28,599 nucleotides of DNA from REEB481 sp041170785. Lineage in GTDB: Bacteria > Bacteroidota > Bacteroidia > NS11-12g > UBA955. A program made the position numbers and the translations under genes. Under the pieces are notes generated by a model that was not told where the DNA came from, searched no databases, and saw nothing but the letters and a program-made list of their open reading frames with translations. Below, piece by piece: positions 6,962 through 14,923 of this stretch; the stretch's first letter is position 1; every line of letters starts with the position of its first letter. Location: assembly GCA_041170785.1 (NCBI GenBank), contig JBEDND010000190.1, positions 1 through 28,599 of the forward strand, read 5' to 3'.

Positions 6962-7420
6962 ATGAACAACTACAGAAACCATCTGTGGGCAGGTATGCTG
7001 CTGCTGTTGCTGGCGTTGGCTTCAGCCTGGCTGTTGCGCCGTCCCAAAGAAGATGGCCTGCTTCACCTGAGCGGAAAGGGTTACGAGGGAACTTTTGGCT
7101 TCCTTCCGGAAGATACCTTATTGGCAGTAGGAACTGAGGCTGCGCCATTGTTGGACTCCTTCAGGCGTTTCCAGGATTCAGGCGGAATCATTCAAATCAT
7201 CGGCCTGAACCACAACGCCGAATCACCCGCCGCTGAAGGTGTGAACCGGGGTTTACAACGAGCCCAGGTTTTATACCGCTACCTCAGCACATTCTTGCGC
7301 CCAGAGCAAATGCGCACCGGACACGAAGGAAATGGTGACACTGCTTTGCTCAAATCGGGTTTGCCCAGTGCTTTGGTCCGCTTTAGGCTTATGCGTAACA
7401 ATGGCGTCATCATAGAATAA
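6962..7420 (+). CDS. small membrane-anchored protein with divergent OmpA-like domain
   Basis: A 152-residue protein when started at the ATG at 6962; an upstream TTG at 6944 would add six residues but seems less likely. A hydrophobic segment rich in L and A (about residues 9-24) is followed by RR, giving an N-terminal anchor or uncleaved signal. The rest follows the OmpA C-terminal layout: an F-G-F-L-P-x-D-T-x-L strand, a helix, IIQIIGLNHNAES in the place of I-x-GHTD-x-x-GS, then N-x-G-L-Q-R-A-Q-V-L-Y-x-Y-L in the place of N-x-x-LS-x-x-RA-x-x-V-x-x-x-L. The Asp of the GHTD-like turn that normally binds diaminopimelate is absent, so peptidoglycan binding is doubtful. Fold assignment is tentative. 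Confidence 0.6.
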   Translation: MNNYRNHLWAGMLLLLLALASAWLLRRPKEDGLLHLSGKGYEGTFGFLPEDTLLAVGTEAAPLLDSFRRFQDSGGIIQIIGLNHNAESPAAEGVNRGLQRAQVLYRYLSTFLRPEQMRTGHEGNGDTALLKSGLPSALVRFRLMRNNGVIIE

Positions 7421-7461
7421 CTTTAAGGCCCTTTTTTAATAAATCGGTAAACTTCTGTTGA

Positions 7462-7512
7462 AAAACACCAAACTTCAGATTGACCTTTTGTTTAAATAAC
7501 CAAAGGTGTTTT
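7462..7512. promoter_or_regulatory. 8-bp inverted repeat AAAACACC / GGTGTTTT before the T9SS cargo gene
   Basis: AAAACACC at 7462-7469 and GGTGTTTT at 7505-7512 are perfect complements 35 bases apart, the second arm ending eight bases before the ATG at 7521. It could be a regulator site or a leader hairpin covering the translation start. The long loop makes either reading uncertain. Confidence 0.3.
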
Positions 7513-7520
7513 GTGTCGTT

Positions 7521-10500
7521 ATGCGACATTACCAATATTATGCGCTGTTATTGCTTGTTTTGGCTGCTCAGGCATTGCAAGGACAGCAGTTTCAGGGGTT
7601 CGAAGGTTCAAGTTCCGACAACTGGAAGTTTACCACCAACTTCTCGCGTTATAATTTCATCAGCCTGAATGACCAGTGGGCAGATACCACCGAAGTGGGT
7701 TCTGCTACAAGTCCTGCCGGAGCAGTAAAAGCAACAGCCCGCACAGGAAAAATGTTGTGGGGCATGCGTGATTTGGATAATCCCGTCACCAATCCTTCTT
7801 CCTCCAGCCAGTCACCCTGGCATTACATGGATTTCGATGCGGTGAATATTTCCGCATACAACAACAATGAATTGAGTTTTTATTACCTGAGTTTTGGCTT
7901 TGATGCGACTGATTCTCTAGGCTACATCGTGGAATACGACAATAAGACCACATGGGACAGAAAGAATTACGTAAACCTGAATAAAAGCAGCAATGCCTGG
8001 ACGAAGGTCAGTGTTTCTGTTCCATCAGGAAGTACTCATGTACGGCTCCGCCTCATGGCCAAACAAAACGGCAATGACGATTGGGCTGCATGGGATGATG
8101 TTTCACTTCAAAGTTCAAACGTTGACAACACGGCACCCCGTTTTCTGGGCGGTGTGGTGCGCGACCTGAACACAGTGTCCTTATATTTCAATGAAGAACT
8201 GTCAAGGGAGGCCGACAGCATCAGCACCTATACCGGAATTACAGGGCTGGTTTCCGCTTCGCGAAGCAGTGCTCCAGGAGCCGATACAGTTGTTTTGAAA
8301 TTCAACCCGGCTTTGGTTTTGGGCAGGTTCTACAACCTGACTATTGGTACGGCATTGAAAGATACCACAGGCAATGCACTTGCTGCCCCTGTTGACTTTC
8401 CTTTTGTGTTCAACAACAGCCGTCCGTCATTGGTGATTACCGAAATTATGTACAACTCCCCCAGCAATGATCCCGATTCTCTTGATTTTGTTGAGGTGAT
8501 GAATACCGGAACTACGGCCGCGCAACTTGGCGGTTTCACCTTCCATAATGGTTTGTCTACAGTGCTTCCGGAGTTCACAATTGCACCCGGTGGATTTGCC
8601 CTCCTCGGGCATGATTCTGCGGCGTGCAAACGCTTCTATGGCAAGAACTTCCTGCAATACAAAGACGCACTGAGCAACGGTGGTGAAGCTTTGTTTATCC
8701 GCAATACCGAAGGAATACTGATTGACAGCGTGAGCTACGATGACGCTGCACCCTGGCCATTAGGACCTCCAAGTCCTGACGGAGGCGGCACATCCCTGGA
8801 AATCATTGATTACCGCAACGACAACAACGTAGCTACCAATTGGCGTACCGCTGCCGGAAAGGTCGGAACCTGGAATGGCACCACCGATATTTTTGCCAGT
8901 CCGGGTGCAGCAACACTTCCAACCATACCGGTTGCAGTCATCAGCGGAACCCTGCAATCCATTTCGGAGGCCAGCGACAGCATCACGCTTACCGTTTCTT
9001 TAAGCAATGCCAACAGCAATGCCACCAATGTTCGGGTGGAACTGGTAACGCAATTCGGAACGGCCAGGAACGATTCCGACTTCGTTTGGAAAGACAGCAC
9101 CATCACATTTTCAGGTGGGGTAAACGGAAGCCGGAGCATTCGCTTCGCGGTTGTCAAGGACGCACTTCCTGAAGCGGATGAATACTTCGCACTGCGTATT
9201 ACTTCTGTAACCAACGGTGTCACAGGCAGCACCAAAGAACAAATCATTTACCTCAAAGACGACGACAGAAAAGCACCTGCACCCAGAGGTAATCTGAGCT
9301 TGAACTTATTGGCATCTTATCCTATTACGGGAACAGGAAATTCCGCGGAAATATCTGCATACGAACCGAAGTCAAAGAGACTGTTTGTGGCCAATTCGCT
9401 GCAATCAAAGGTGCACATCCTGGATTTCAGCAACCCTTCAGCCATCAGAGAAATCAAGCAGTTTGACGTGGCTCCTCACGGAGGAATCAACAGTGTGGCG
9501 GTGTACAATGGCCTGATTGCCCTGGCTGTGGAAGATGCGGTGAAGACCAATGATGGCTACATCCTGTTCATAGACACTGCAGGAACCTTGTTGAATAAAC
9601 TGAAGGCCGGTGCTTTGCCGGACATGATTTGCTTTACACCCGACGGGAACATGGTCATTACCGCCAACGAAGGTGAACCATCTGACGACTACAGCATCGA
9701 TCCCGAAGGCAGCATTAGCATAGTGACCTTGGGCGCAGATGTATCTAAACTGACACAAAGCGATGTAAACACGCTCCGTTTTACGGCATGGAATGGCAAA
9801 GAATCGAACCTACGTGCAGCCGGCGTGCGCATCTTCGGCAACAATAACCCCAGTGCTTCTCAGGATTTTGAACCTGAATACGTAGCTGTTTCCGACGACA
9901 GTAAAACCGCTTGGGTTACCTTGCAGGAAAACAATGCTGTTGCTGTGGTAAACCTTGCTACAAAAAGTATTGAACAGGTGCTTCCGCTTGGAGCCATTGA
10001 CTTCCTCAACCCGCGCAACGCTGCTGATGTGGGAGATCAGGGTGCCAACATCCATCTGGCGAATTATCCGGTGAAAGCCAATCATTCTCCCGATGCCATC
10101 GTGCATCAGCGTATCGGTGGAACATCGTACTTGCTTACCGCCGACGAAGGAGATTACCGTGAATATAGTGCCCTTACCGAAGAGTCACGTGTTTCGGCAT
10201 TGAAACTCGATTCGGCGAAATTCCCGGAGCAAGGGCTGCTGAAATCAGGAAACGTGATGGGGCGTTTGACGGTGAGTGCCAAACAGGGAGATACCGACAA
10301 CGATGGTGATATGGATGAACTGTACATGAACGGCAGCCGTGGCTTCAGCATTTGGGATGCAAGCAGTGGAACACGTGTGTATCATTCTGGCAACGATTTT
10401 GAACATTTCATTGCCACAGATCCTGCGTGGAAGGCGTTTTTCAATGCGAATAACAGTGTGGGCGCACCGTCCATAAAAAACCGTTCCGACAACAAAGGAC

Positions 10501-11375
10501 CCGAGCCGGAAGGCGTCGCCACCGCTGTCATCAACGATACTACTTATGCTTTTGTGAGTTTGGAGCGCGTGGGTGGCGTCATGGTGTATGACATCAGCAA
10601 ACCCAATGCACCGGTATTCGTGACGTATGTGAACAACAGAACCCTTGATGGTAAAGGTGACTTTGGACCAGAAGGAATTATATTCATTCCGGCCAACCAA
10701 AGTCCGAATGGAAAACATTTATTGGTGTTGAGCAATGAAATCAGTGCCACACTAAGTATTTATGAATTCAACACCAACTACCCTGTGGCTCGCCTCAGCC
10801 TGAATCTCACTGCGGAAGTATTGAATGAACGCAATGAATTCAGCGAGTTGCGCTGGAGTATTCAGCCACCATTGGCCTATCCTGCAACGCTGGTGATTCA
10901 TCAGCAACGTGCGCCGCATACCGCACTTTCAGAATTTACCACCTCACCGGTATTTACAGGCGACAGCCTGAGCATTCGCCTTGCACCCGGCGCTAGCGCA
11001 GGTTCCATCACCATTACTACAATTGACGACCAGTTGGCACAGCCCAACGACACCATCATTTACCGCGGAACACTTAAAGGATTTCTTGCAGGAAATGGTG
11101 CGGTGGTAACGCGCAGGTTGGTGATATTGGATGATGACGCAAGCCAGGGAATTGCCGCGCAAACCTTACCCGCCTTAAAGGTTTATCCAAACCCGGCAAG
11201 TGCTGTATTGCATTTGGGTACAACAGTTAAACAGGTTCGGGTTCTGGACCAGAAAGGTGTTTGTGTGTTACATGCAACACGCGTGCACAGCATCAATACG
11301 AATACACTTTCACCCGGTACTTATGTGCTGGAAGCAGAGGGATTTGCACCTGTTCGCTTCGTGTTGTTGCCATAA
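7521..11375 (+). CDS. secreted multidomain choice-of-anchor I protein with lamin tail and T9SS sorting domain
   Basis: A 1284-residue exported protein. In order it has a signal peptide (YYALLLLVLAAQALQGQQ, residues about 5-22), a beta-rich jelly-roll-like region to about 200, and an Ig-like domain beginning DNTAPRF (201-300). A lamin-tail domain starts LVITEIMYNSPSNDPD-x-LDFVEV (about 303-440), followed by a Calx-beta domain (471-580). A long propeller of the choice-of-anchor I type (594-1083) contains ISAYEPKSKRLFVAN, FTPDGNMVITANEGEPSDD and GPEPEG. A second Calx-beta-like unit (1090-1207) precedes a type IX sorting domain (1215-1284) with KVYPNPAS and LSPGTYVL. The sorting domain predicts outer-membrane translocation and surface attachment or release. 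I started at the ATG at 7521 rather than the GTG at 7506 because it begins the signal peptide. Substrate unknown. Confidence 0.92.
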   Translation: MRHYQYYALLLLVLAAQALQGQQFQGFEGSSSDNWKFTTNFSRYNFISLNDQWADTTEVGSATSPAGAVKATARTGKMLWGMRDLDNPVTNPSSSSQSPWHYMDFDAVNISAYNNNELSFYYLSFGFDATDSLGYIVEYDNKTTWDRKNYVNLNKSSNAWTKVSVSVPSGSTHVRLRLMAKQNGNDDWAAWDDVSLQSSNVDNTAPRFLGGVVRDLNTVSLYFNEELSREADSISTYTGITGLVSASRSSAPGADTVVLKFNPALVLGRFYNLTIGTALKDTTGNALAAPVDFPFVFNNSRPSLVITEIMYNSPSNDPDSLDFVEVMNTGTTAAQLGGFTFHNGLSTVLPEFTIAPGGFALLGHDSAACKRFYGKNFLQYKDALSNGGEALFIRNTEGILIDSVSYDDAAPWPLGPPSPDGGGTSLEIIDYRNDNNVATNWRTAAGKVGTWNGTTDIFASPGAATLPTIPVAVISGTLQSISEASDSITLTVSLSNANSNATNVRVELVTQFGTARNDSDFVWKDSTITFSGGVNGSRSIRFAVVKDALPEADEYFALRITSVTNGVTGSTKEQIIYLKDDDRKAPAPRGNLSLNLLASYPITGTGNSAEISAYEPKSKRLFVANSLQSKVHILDFSNPSAIREIKQFDVAPHGGINSVAVYNGLIALAVEDAVKTNDGYILFIDTAGTLLNKLKAGALPDMICFTPDGNMVITANEGEPSDDYSIDPEGSISIVTLGADVSKLTQSDVNTLRFTAWNGKESNLRAAGVRIFGNNNPSASQDFEPEYVAVSDDSKTAWVTLQENNAVAVVNLATKSIEQVLPLGAIDFLNPRNAADVGDQGANIHLANYPVKANHSPDAIVHQRIGGTSYLLTADEGDYREYSALTEESRVSALKLDSAKFPEQGLLKSGNVMGRLTVSAKQGDTDNDGDMDELYMNGSRGFSIWDASSGTRVYHSGNDFEHFIATDPAWKAFFNANNSVGAPSIKNRSDNKGPEPEGVATAVINDTTYAFVSLERVGGVMVYDISKPNAPVFVTYVNNRTLDGKGDFGPEGIIFIPANQSPNGKHLLVLSNEISATLSIYEFNTNYPVARLSLNLTAEVLNERNEFSELRWSIQPPLAYPATLVIHQQRAPHTALSEFTTSPVFTGDSLSIRLAPGASAGSITITTIDDQLAQPNDTIIYRGTLKGFLAGNGAVVTRRLVILDDDASQGIAAQTLPALKVYPNPASAVLHLGTTVKQVRVLDQKGVCVLHATRVHSINTNTLSPGTYVLEAEGFAPVRFVLLP

Positions 11376-11405
11376 CAGGAACTTACCAAGTGTTGTTATT
11401 ATTGG

Positions 11406-11439
11406 AAAACAGGCAGCCGCAAGGCTGCCTGTTTTTTTT
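11406..11439. terminator. strong, likely bidirectional terminator
   Basis: A perfect 13-bp stem, AAAACAGGCAGCC with GGCTGCCTGTTTT, closes a GCAA tetraloop and is followed by T residues to 11439. It lies 30 bases after the T9SS cargo stop. The A-rich left flank means it can also end minus-strand transcripts arriving from the GH1 gene. Confidence 0.92.
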
Positions 11440-11460
11440 GTTCCTTGTCGCGCAGGCAAG

Positions 11461-11513
11461 AACAATCACCAAGCATCACCGTGGAAGAAAACAACGGTGA
11501 TTTCGCTTGTTGT
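11461..11513. other. imperfect long hairpin between convergent genes
   Basis: ATCACCGT (11475-11482) pairs perfectly with ACGGTGAT (11494-11501). AAGC (11471-11474) can pair with GCTT (11505-11508) across a bulge, and an AACAA/TTGTT pair lies further out. No T run follows on the minus strand, so it may be a 3'-end stabilising stem for the minus-strand operon rather than a terminator. Confidence 0.4.
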
Positions 11514-11539
11514 TTAAGGGTTTGGGTTGGCGAACGCGT

Positions 11540-12877
11540 TTAGTGCAGGAAGTTCTTCCACCAGTGCCAGGAAGCCTTGGGCGTGCGTGTTAAGGTATCG
11601 AAGTCCGTATGAATCAAGCCAAAGCGCGGTCTGATTCCTTCTGCCCATTCTAGGTTGTCAAGCAAACTCCACACGAAATACCCCCGAACATCTGCACCTT
11701 CATTTACGGCCCTTTTCAAACCGCGCAGCGCCTCTTGGAAAAAAGCAATCCGCTGTGGATCGTCAACAGCACCTTGTTCATTGGGTGTGTCGTTTAGGGC
11801 AATGCCGTGTTCGGTAATGACCAATGGAGGGAGCTTGTAATAATTCCGTTGCAAACGGGTAATCACCCGATAAAGCGCTTCCGGGAAATCTTCCCAGTTC
11901 ATGGCCGTTAATGGTACATTCCGCTTTTCCGGTGGGATGATGCGCGCACGAACCAATGGAATCCAAGGCGCAGCGGCCACCACTTGCCGGGTGTATACCT
12001 GCACCCCTACAAAATCAAAGTCGAATTGCATGCGTGCTTCATCCTTTGGACCAATATGTGCGCTGATTCGATCCATGAAGAGTTTTGCCTCGGCGGGAAT
12101 ACCCATGCCGAGCGTTGGTTCAAAAAAGAACCTGTTGATCAGTGCATCAAGGCGTTTTGCGGCCAAGTGGTCCGCGCGACTTTGTGTGGCAGGTTCAAAA
12201 TCGGTAAATGAATAAGTATTGCCAATCAATGCCTGGGGTACATGTGTGCGCAACACTGAAGCTGCTGCACTTTGCGCCAGCAGGGAGTGATGGGCTGATT
12301 TCAGGTAGTTGTTCAGATTGCGTGCTCCGGGTGCGTGGACGCCAAGCAAGTGGCCGGCACCGGTAAACACAGCCGCTTCATTCAACACCATCCAGTGTTT
12401 CACCCGGTCGCCGAAAAAGCGTGCGGCCACGTATGCATATTCTTCCATGCGGTGTACGATGTCGCGCTGAGCCCAGCCACCTCGATCCTGAAGTGCCTGT
12501 GGAAGATCCCAATGGTATAAGGTTGCCCAGGGGGTGATGCCATTTTTCAGCAAATGATCAATGAATACATTGTACCAGGCAATCCCTTTTTTATTCAGAT
12601 GAAACCGACCACTGGGCATGATTCTGGGCCAGGAAAGTGAAAAGCGGTAATGTTTAAAACCGGCGTCTTTCAGCAGTGCAACATCCTTTGGATAATGCAG
12701 CAAAGAACCGGAGGTGCGCTGAATGATGCGTTTTTGTGTTTCGTTTTGTGCTTGGTTCAGAAGAAATCGATCCCAGATACCTTCTCCGGCACCTTGATCC
12801 ATCCGGAACCCTTCTGTTTGAAATGCGGAAACTGCAGCGCCCCAGGCAAAGCCCGGGCCCAATTCATTTGGTTTCAT
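11540..12877 (-). CDS. glycoside hydrolase family 1 (beta-glucosidase-like)
   Basis: A 445-residue TIM-barrel glycosidase. GH1 hallmarks include FAWGAAVSAFQTEG at 10-23, FSLSWPRIMPSG at 79-90 and TLYHWDLPQAL at 119-129. The acid/base Glu 167 sits in VLNEA, the nucleophile Glu 356 in ITEHG, and GYFVWSLLDNLEWAEG at 399-414 matches the sugar-binding region. Both catalytic glutamates are kept, but the usual L/F-N-E-P and E-N-G motifs read LNEA and EHG. No signal peptide, so cytoplasmic. I start at the ATG at 12877; a TTG at 12883 is possible. The start overlaps the end of the glycosyltransferase gene by 14 bases, so the enzyme probably acts with it on a glycolipid or glycoside. The substrate cannot be read from sequence. 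Confidence 0.92.
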   Translation of the reverse strand: MKPNELGPGFAWGAAVSAFQTEGFRMDQGAGEGIWDRFLLNQAQNETQKRIIQRTSGSLLHYPKDVALLKDAGFKHYRFSLSWPRIMPSGRFHLNKKGIAWYNVFIDHLLKNGITPWATLYHWDLPQALQDRGGWAQRDIVHRMEEYAYVAARFFGDRVKHWMVLNEAAVFTGAGHLLGVHAPGARNLNNYLKSAHHSLLAQSAAASVLRTHVPQALIGNTYSFTDFEPATQSRADHLAAKRLDALINRFFFEPTLGMGIPAEAKLFMDRISAHIGPKDEARMQFDFDFVGVQVYTRQVVAAAPWIPLVRARIIPPEKRNVPLTAMNWEDFPEALYRVITRLQRNYYKLPPLVITEHGIALNDTPNEQGAVDDPQRIAFFQEALRGLKRAVNEGADVRGYFVWSLLDNLEWAEGIRPRFGLIHTDFDTLTRTPKASWHWWKNFLH

Positions 12878-13895
12878 TGGCAAGAATTATTGAGGAGCTC
12901 CACTGTCCACTGCGGCTATTCAGCAGGTCCATGATGTCAGAGGCGATGCGATTGCTTTCATCGGGTTGCGGCATGTGTACGGTACGGCCTGTTTTCAGCC
13001 AGTGACCAAGTGCACGCGATTGGCTCAAATCGAAGGAGGGAAGTACTTCAACACCTTTCGATGCCAGGTAATGAGCATTATATTTTTGTTCCAGTTGTGC
13101 CTTCATGGGTACAATGAGCATCTTCTTGCCAAGGTGTAAAGCCTCTGCTGTAGTGCCAAAACCCGCCGCACAAACAATCCCCGATGCGCTGAGCATGGCT
13201 TGGTTGAAGGCGTTTCTGTCGATGGGATGATATGATACATTCCCTTCGGAATAGGGATGTGTGATGCGTTTTCCAAAAACCTTCCATTGTTGAAAGGGAA
13301 ATAGCGACAACATGCGGCCAAGGTATTGATGATGATATGCGGGAAGATACACTACCACATGACCCTCATCACTCACGGTTCCCCTGGCAAGTGCTTCAGG
13401 AATGTGCGCATGGTAGGTATGTTGTCCCAATGGTTCGTAAAAGTAAGACCATTGGAACTTGGCCGGTGCATAATGACGCAACACCAGTTTTCCCATAAAG
13501 TCAACACTTCTGGGCTTTTTCAATTGTTGGTATGCGTATTGGTTGCTGATGCCGATGCTCGGAATACCGATTTTTTTTGCCAGCAAAAGACTCATCGGTT
13601 CGAAATCACTCACCACGGCGTCGTATTCGGCAATGTGCACCTGCCTTAAGTCGCGTAAAAAGCGCAAGGGCCTGAGCATACGTGCGGTTTTGATTAGGTT
13701 CACGCCACCCCTGTTGCCAAAGTGAAATCCTATTCCGCGAAATTGATAGGCCGCAGGTTCTTGCAACAGCAATTCACATTCGTTACCACTAAGCAACACA
13801 TCTACTTCGGCATGTTTCCGGAGCATACGCACCAGCTGTTCGGAACGGCCAATATGCCCATTGCCTGTGCATTGAATCCCAAACAACAAGCGCAT
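12864..13895 (-). CDS. GT-B glycosyltransferase, MJ1255/VC2487 type
   Basis: A 343-residue protein resembling the MJ1255-type branch related to GT28/MurG. The N-terminal Rossmann half has GIQCTGNGHIGRSEQLV at 6-22, the G-x-GH-x-x-R loop of this fold, and YDAVVSDFEP at 91-100. The C-terminal half carries the donor-site run VCAAGFGTTAEALHLGKKM (241-259) and then P-x-x-x-Q-x-E-Q-K-x-N-A. No signal peptide; members are peripheral membrane enzymes or cytoplasmic. The ATG overlaps the phosphoesterase stop by one base (TGATG), so translation is coupled. Together with a phosphoesterase and a GH1 enzyme it suggests glycolipid or envelope glycan metabolism. Donor and acceptor are not identifiable. Confidence 0.85.
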   Translation of the reverse strand: MRLLFGIQCTGNGHIGRSEQLVRMLRKHAEVDVLLSGNECELLLQEPAAYQFRGIGFHFGNRGGVNLIKTARMLRPLRFLRDLRQVHIAEYDAVVSDFEPMSLLLAKKIGIPSIGISNQYAYQQLKKPRSVDFMGKLVLRHYAPAKFQWSYFYEPLGQHTYHAHIPEALARGTVSDEGHVVVYLPAYHHQYLGRMLSLFPFQQWKVFGKRITHPYSEGNVSYHPIDRNAFNQAMLSASGIVCAAGFGTTAEALHLGKKMLIVPMKAQLEQKYNAHYLASKGVEVLPSFDLSQSRALGHWLKTGRTVHMPQPDESNRIASDIMDLLNSRSGQWSSSIILANETK

Positions 13896-14743
13896 CAGGA
13901 TGCGGTTTTTAATCCGAACTCCTGCAGCATCTGAGCATACAATGCATCAGCCTTTGGTAAAGGTTCTTCTTCCACAGCTTCAGACTTCTCGGAGGTGAAC
14001 AGTTGGTCGTAATAAACAACATGCCAAGTTTGGTTGCTGTATTCCAACACGCTGAGGTGTTCCACCCAATCGCCGCTGTTCAGGTAGCATACTTTACCAT
14101 GCTCGTTTTCGATCATTTTTTGCTCAGGATGATGGATATGACCGCAAACCACGTAGTCATAACCATTTCTGATGGCTATCTCCGCCGAAGTTTGTTCGAA
14201 ATCGCCGATGAAACTCACCGCACTTTTCACGCTGTGCTTGATCTTTTTTGAAAGGGAAATTCTTCCACCTCCAAAGCGTTTAGACACCCAGTTTACTGCG
14301 CTGTTGATGAGGATCAGGGTGTCATAACCAATAGCCCCCAGCCGAGCCAGCCACTTGGAATGCTGCATACAAACATCAAACACATCTCCATGAAAGAACC
14401 ACGCTTTTTTACCGCCTTCCAATTCCATCACCAACTTGTTGGTGATGCAAAAGTTCCCCAATGAAAACCCTTCGAACTTGCGCAGCATTTCATCGTGGTT
14501 GCCTGTGATATAAACCACCTTCTTGCCTTTTTGAACGAAGCGCAGAATTTGTCTCACCACCTTCATGTGTGATGATGGCCAATAATTTTTACTGAACTGC
14601 CATATATCAATGATGTCTCCATTTAATATCAACACTTCAGGGTCAATGCTTTTTAAATAGCGATTGAGCTCTCTGGCTCTGCATCCATAGGTTCCCAGAT
14701 GCACATCAGAAATCACCACAATTTCCGGTTTTCGCAGCGCCAT
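13895..14743 (-). CDS. LpxH-like metallophosphoesterase (UDP-2,3-diacylglucosamine diphosphatase family)
   Basis: A 282-residue calcineurin-like phosphoesterase with all metal-binding blocks: SDVHLG at 12-17, NGDIID at 41-46, ITGNHDE at 79-85, FFHGDVFD at 117-124 and CGHIHHP at 200-206. The insert between HGD and GHxH and the YCRARELNRYL-like region after DVHLG resemble the LpxH/YbbF group, which cleaves UDP-2,3-diacylglucosamine to lipid X in lipid A synthesis. Bacteroidota often have several such paralogues, so I do not assign lpxH itself. It heads a minus-strand unit with the glycosyltransferase (one-base overlap) and the GH1 gene. The C-terminal 30 residues are an acidic then helical tail. 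Confidence 0.85.
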   Translation of the reverse strand: MALRKPEIVVISDVHLGTYGCRARELNRYLKSIDPEVLILNGDIIDIWQFSKNYWPSSHMKVVRQILRFVQKGKKVVYITGNHDEMLRKFEGFSLGNFCITNKLVMELEGGKKAWFFHGDVFDVCMQHSKWLARLGAIGYDTLILINSAVNWVSKRFGGGRISLSKKIKHSVKSAVSFIGDFEQTSAEIAIRNGYDYVVCGHIHHPEQKMIENEHGKVCYLNSGDWVEHLSVLEYSNQTWHVVYYDQLFTSEKSEAVEEEPLPKADALYAQMLQEFGLKTAS

Positions 14744-14868
14744 TAATGAAATCTTAACTGACTGAACAAATAGTGTAGAACCCTTGTATAAACGCGGGTT
14801 CGCAGTATTTCTTTAAGGTTGGATGCGTCCTTCATGCACACAATTATCCGGTTCAACTTTAATGTCAT
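14743..14868 (-). CDS. possible 41-residue basic peptide upstream of the phosphoesterase
   Basis: An ATG at 14868 opens 41 codons (MTLKLNRIIVCMKD at the start, YLFSQLRFH at the end) whose TAA overlaps the phosphoesterase ATG as TAATG. The tight junction is what makes it notable. It has no recognised family, no ribosome site and may simply be leader sequence with a chance open frame. Confidence 0.2.
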   Translation of the reverse strand: MTLKLNRIIVCMKDASNLKEILRTRVYTRVLHYLFSQLRFH

Positions 14869-14911
14869 TGTTATGGATGTATGAACCTTCATTATAGGGA
14901 ACAACGCCGCG

Positions 14912-14919
14912 TATCTTTG
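14912..14919 (+). promoter_or_regulatory. -7 box TATCTTTG for the AI-2E family gene
   Basis: A perfect match to TAnnTTTG ends four bases before the ATG at 14924, so the transcript would have essentially no leader. No convincing -33 TTG is seen. Confidence 0.5.
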
Positions 14920-14923
14920 CCCG

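Noticed and set aside
14743..14923. TATAAT-like string on the minus strand near 14892
   Set aside because: It matches the E. coli -10 box rather than the Bacteroidota consensus and has no supporting -33 element.
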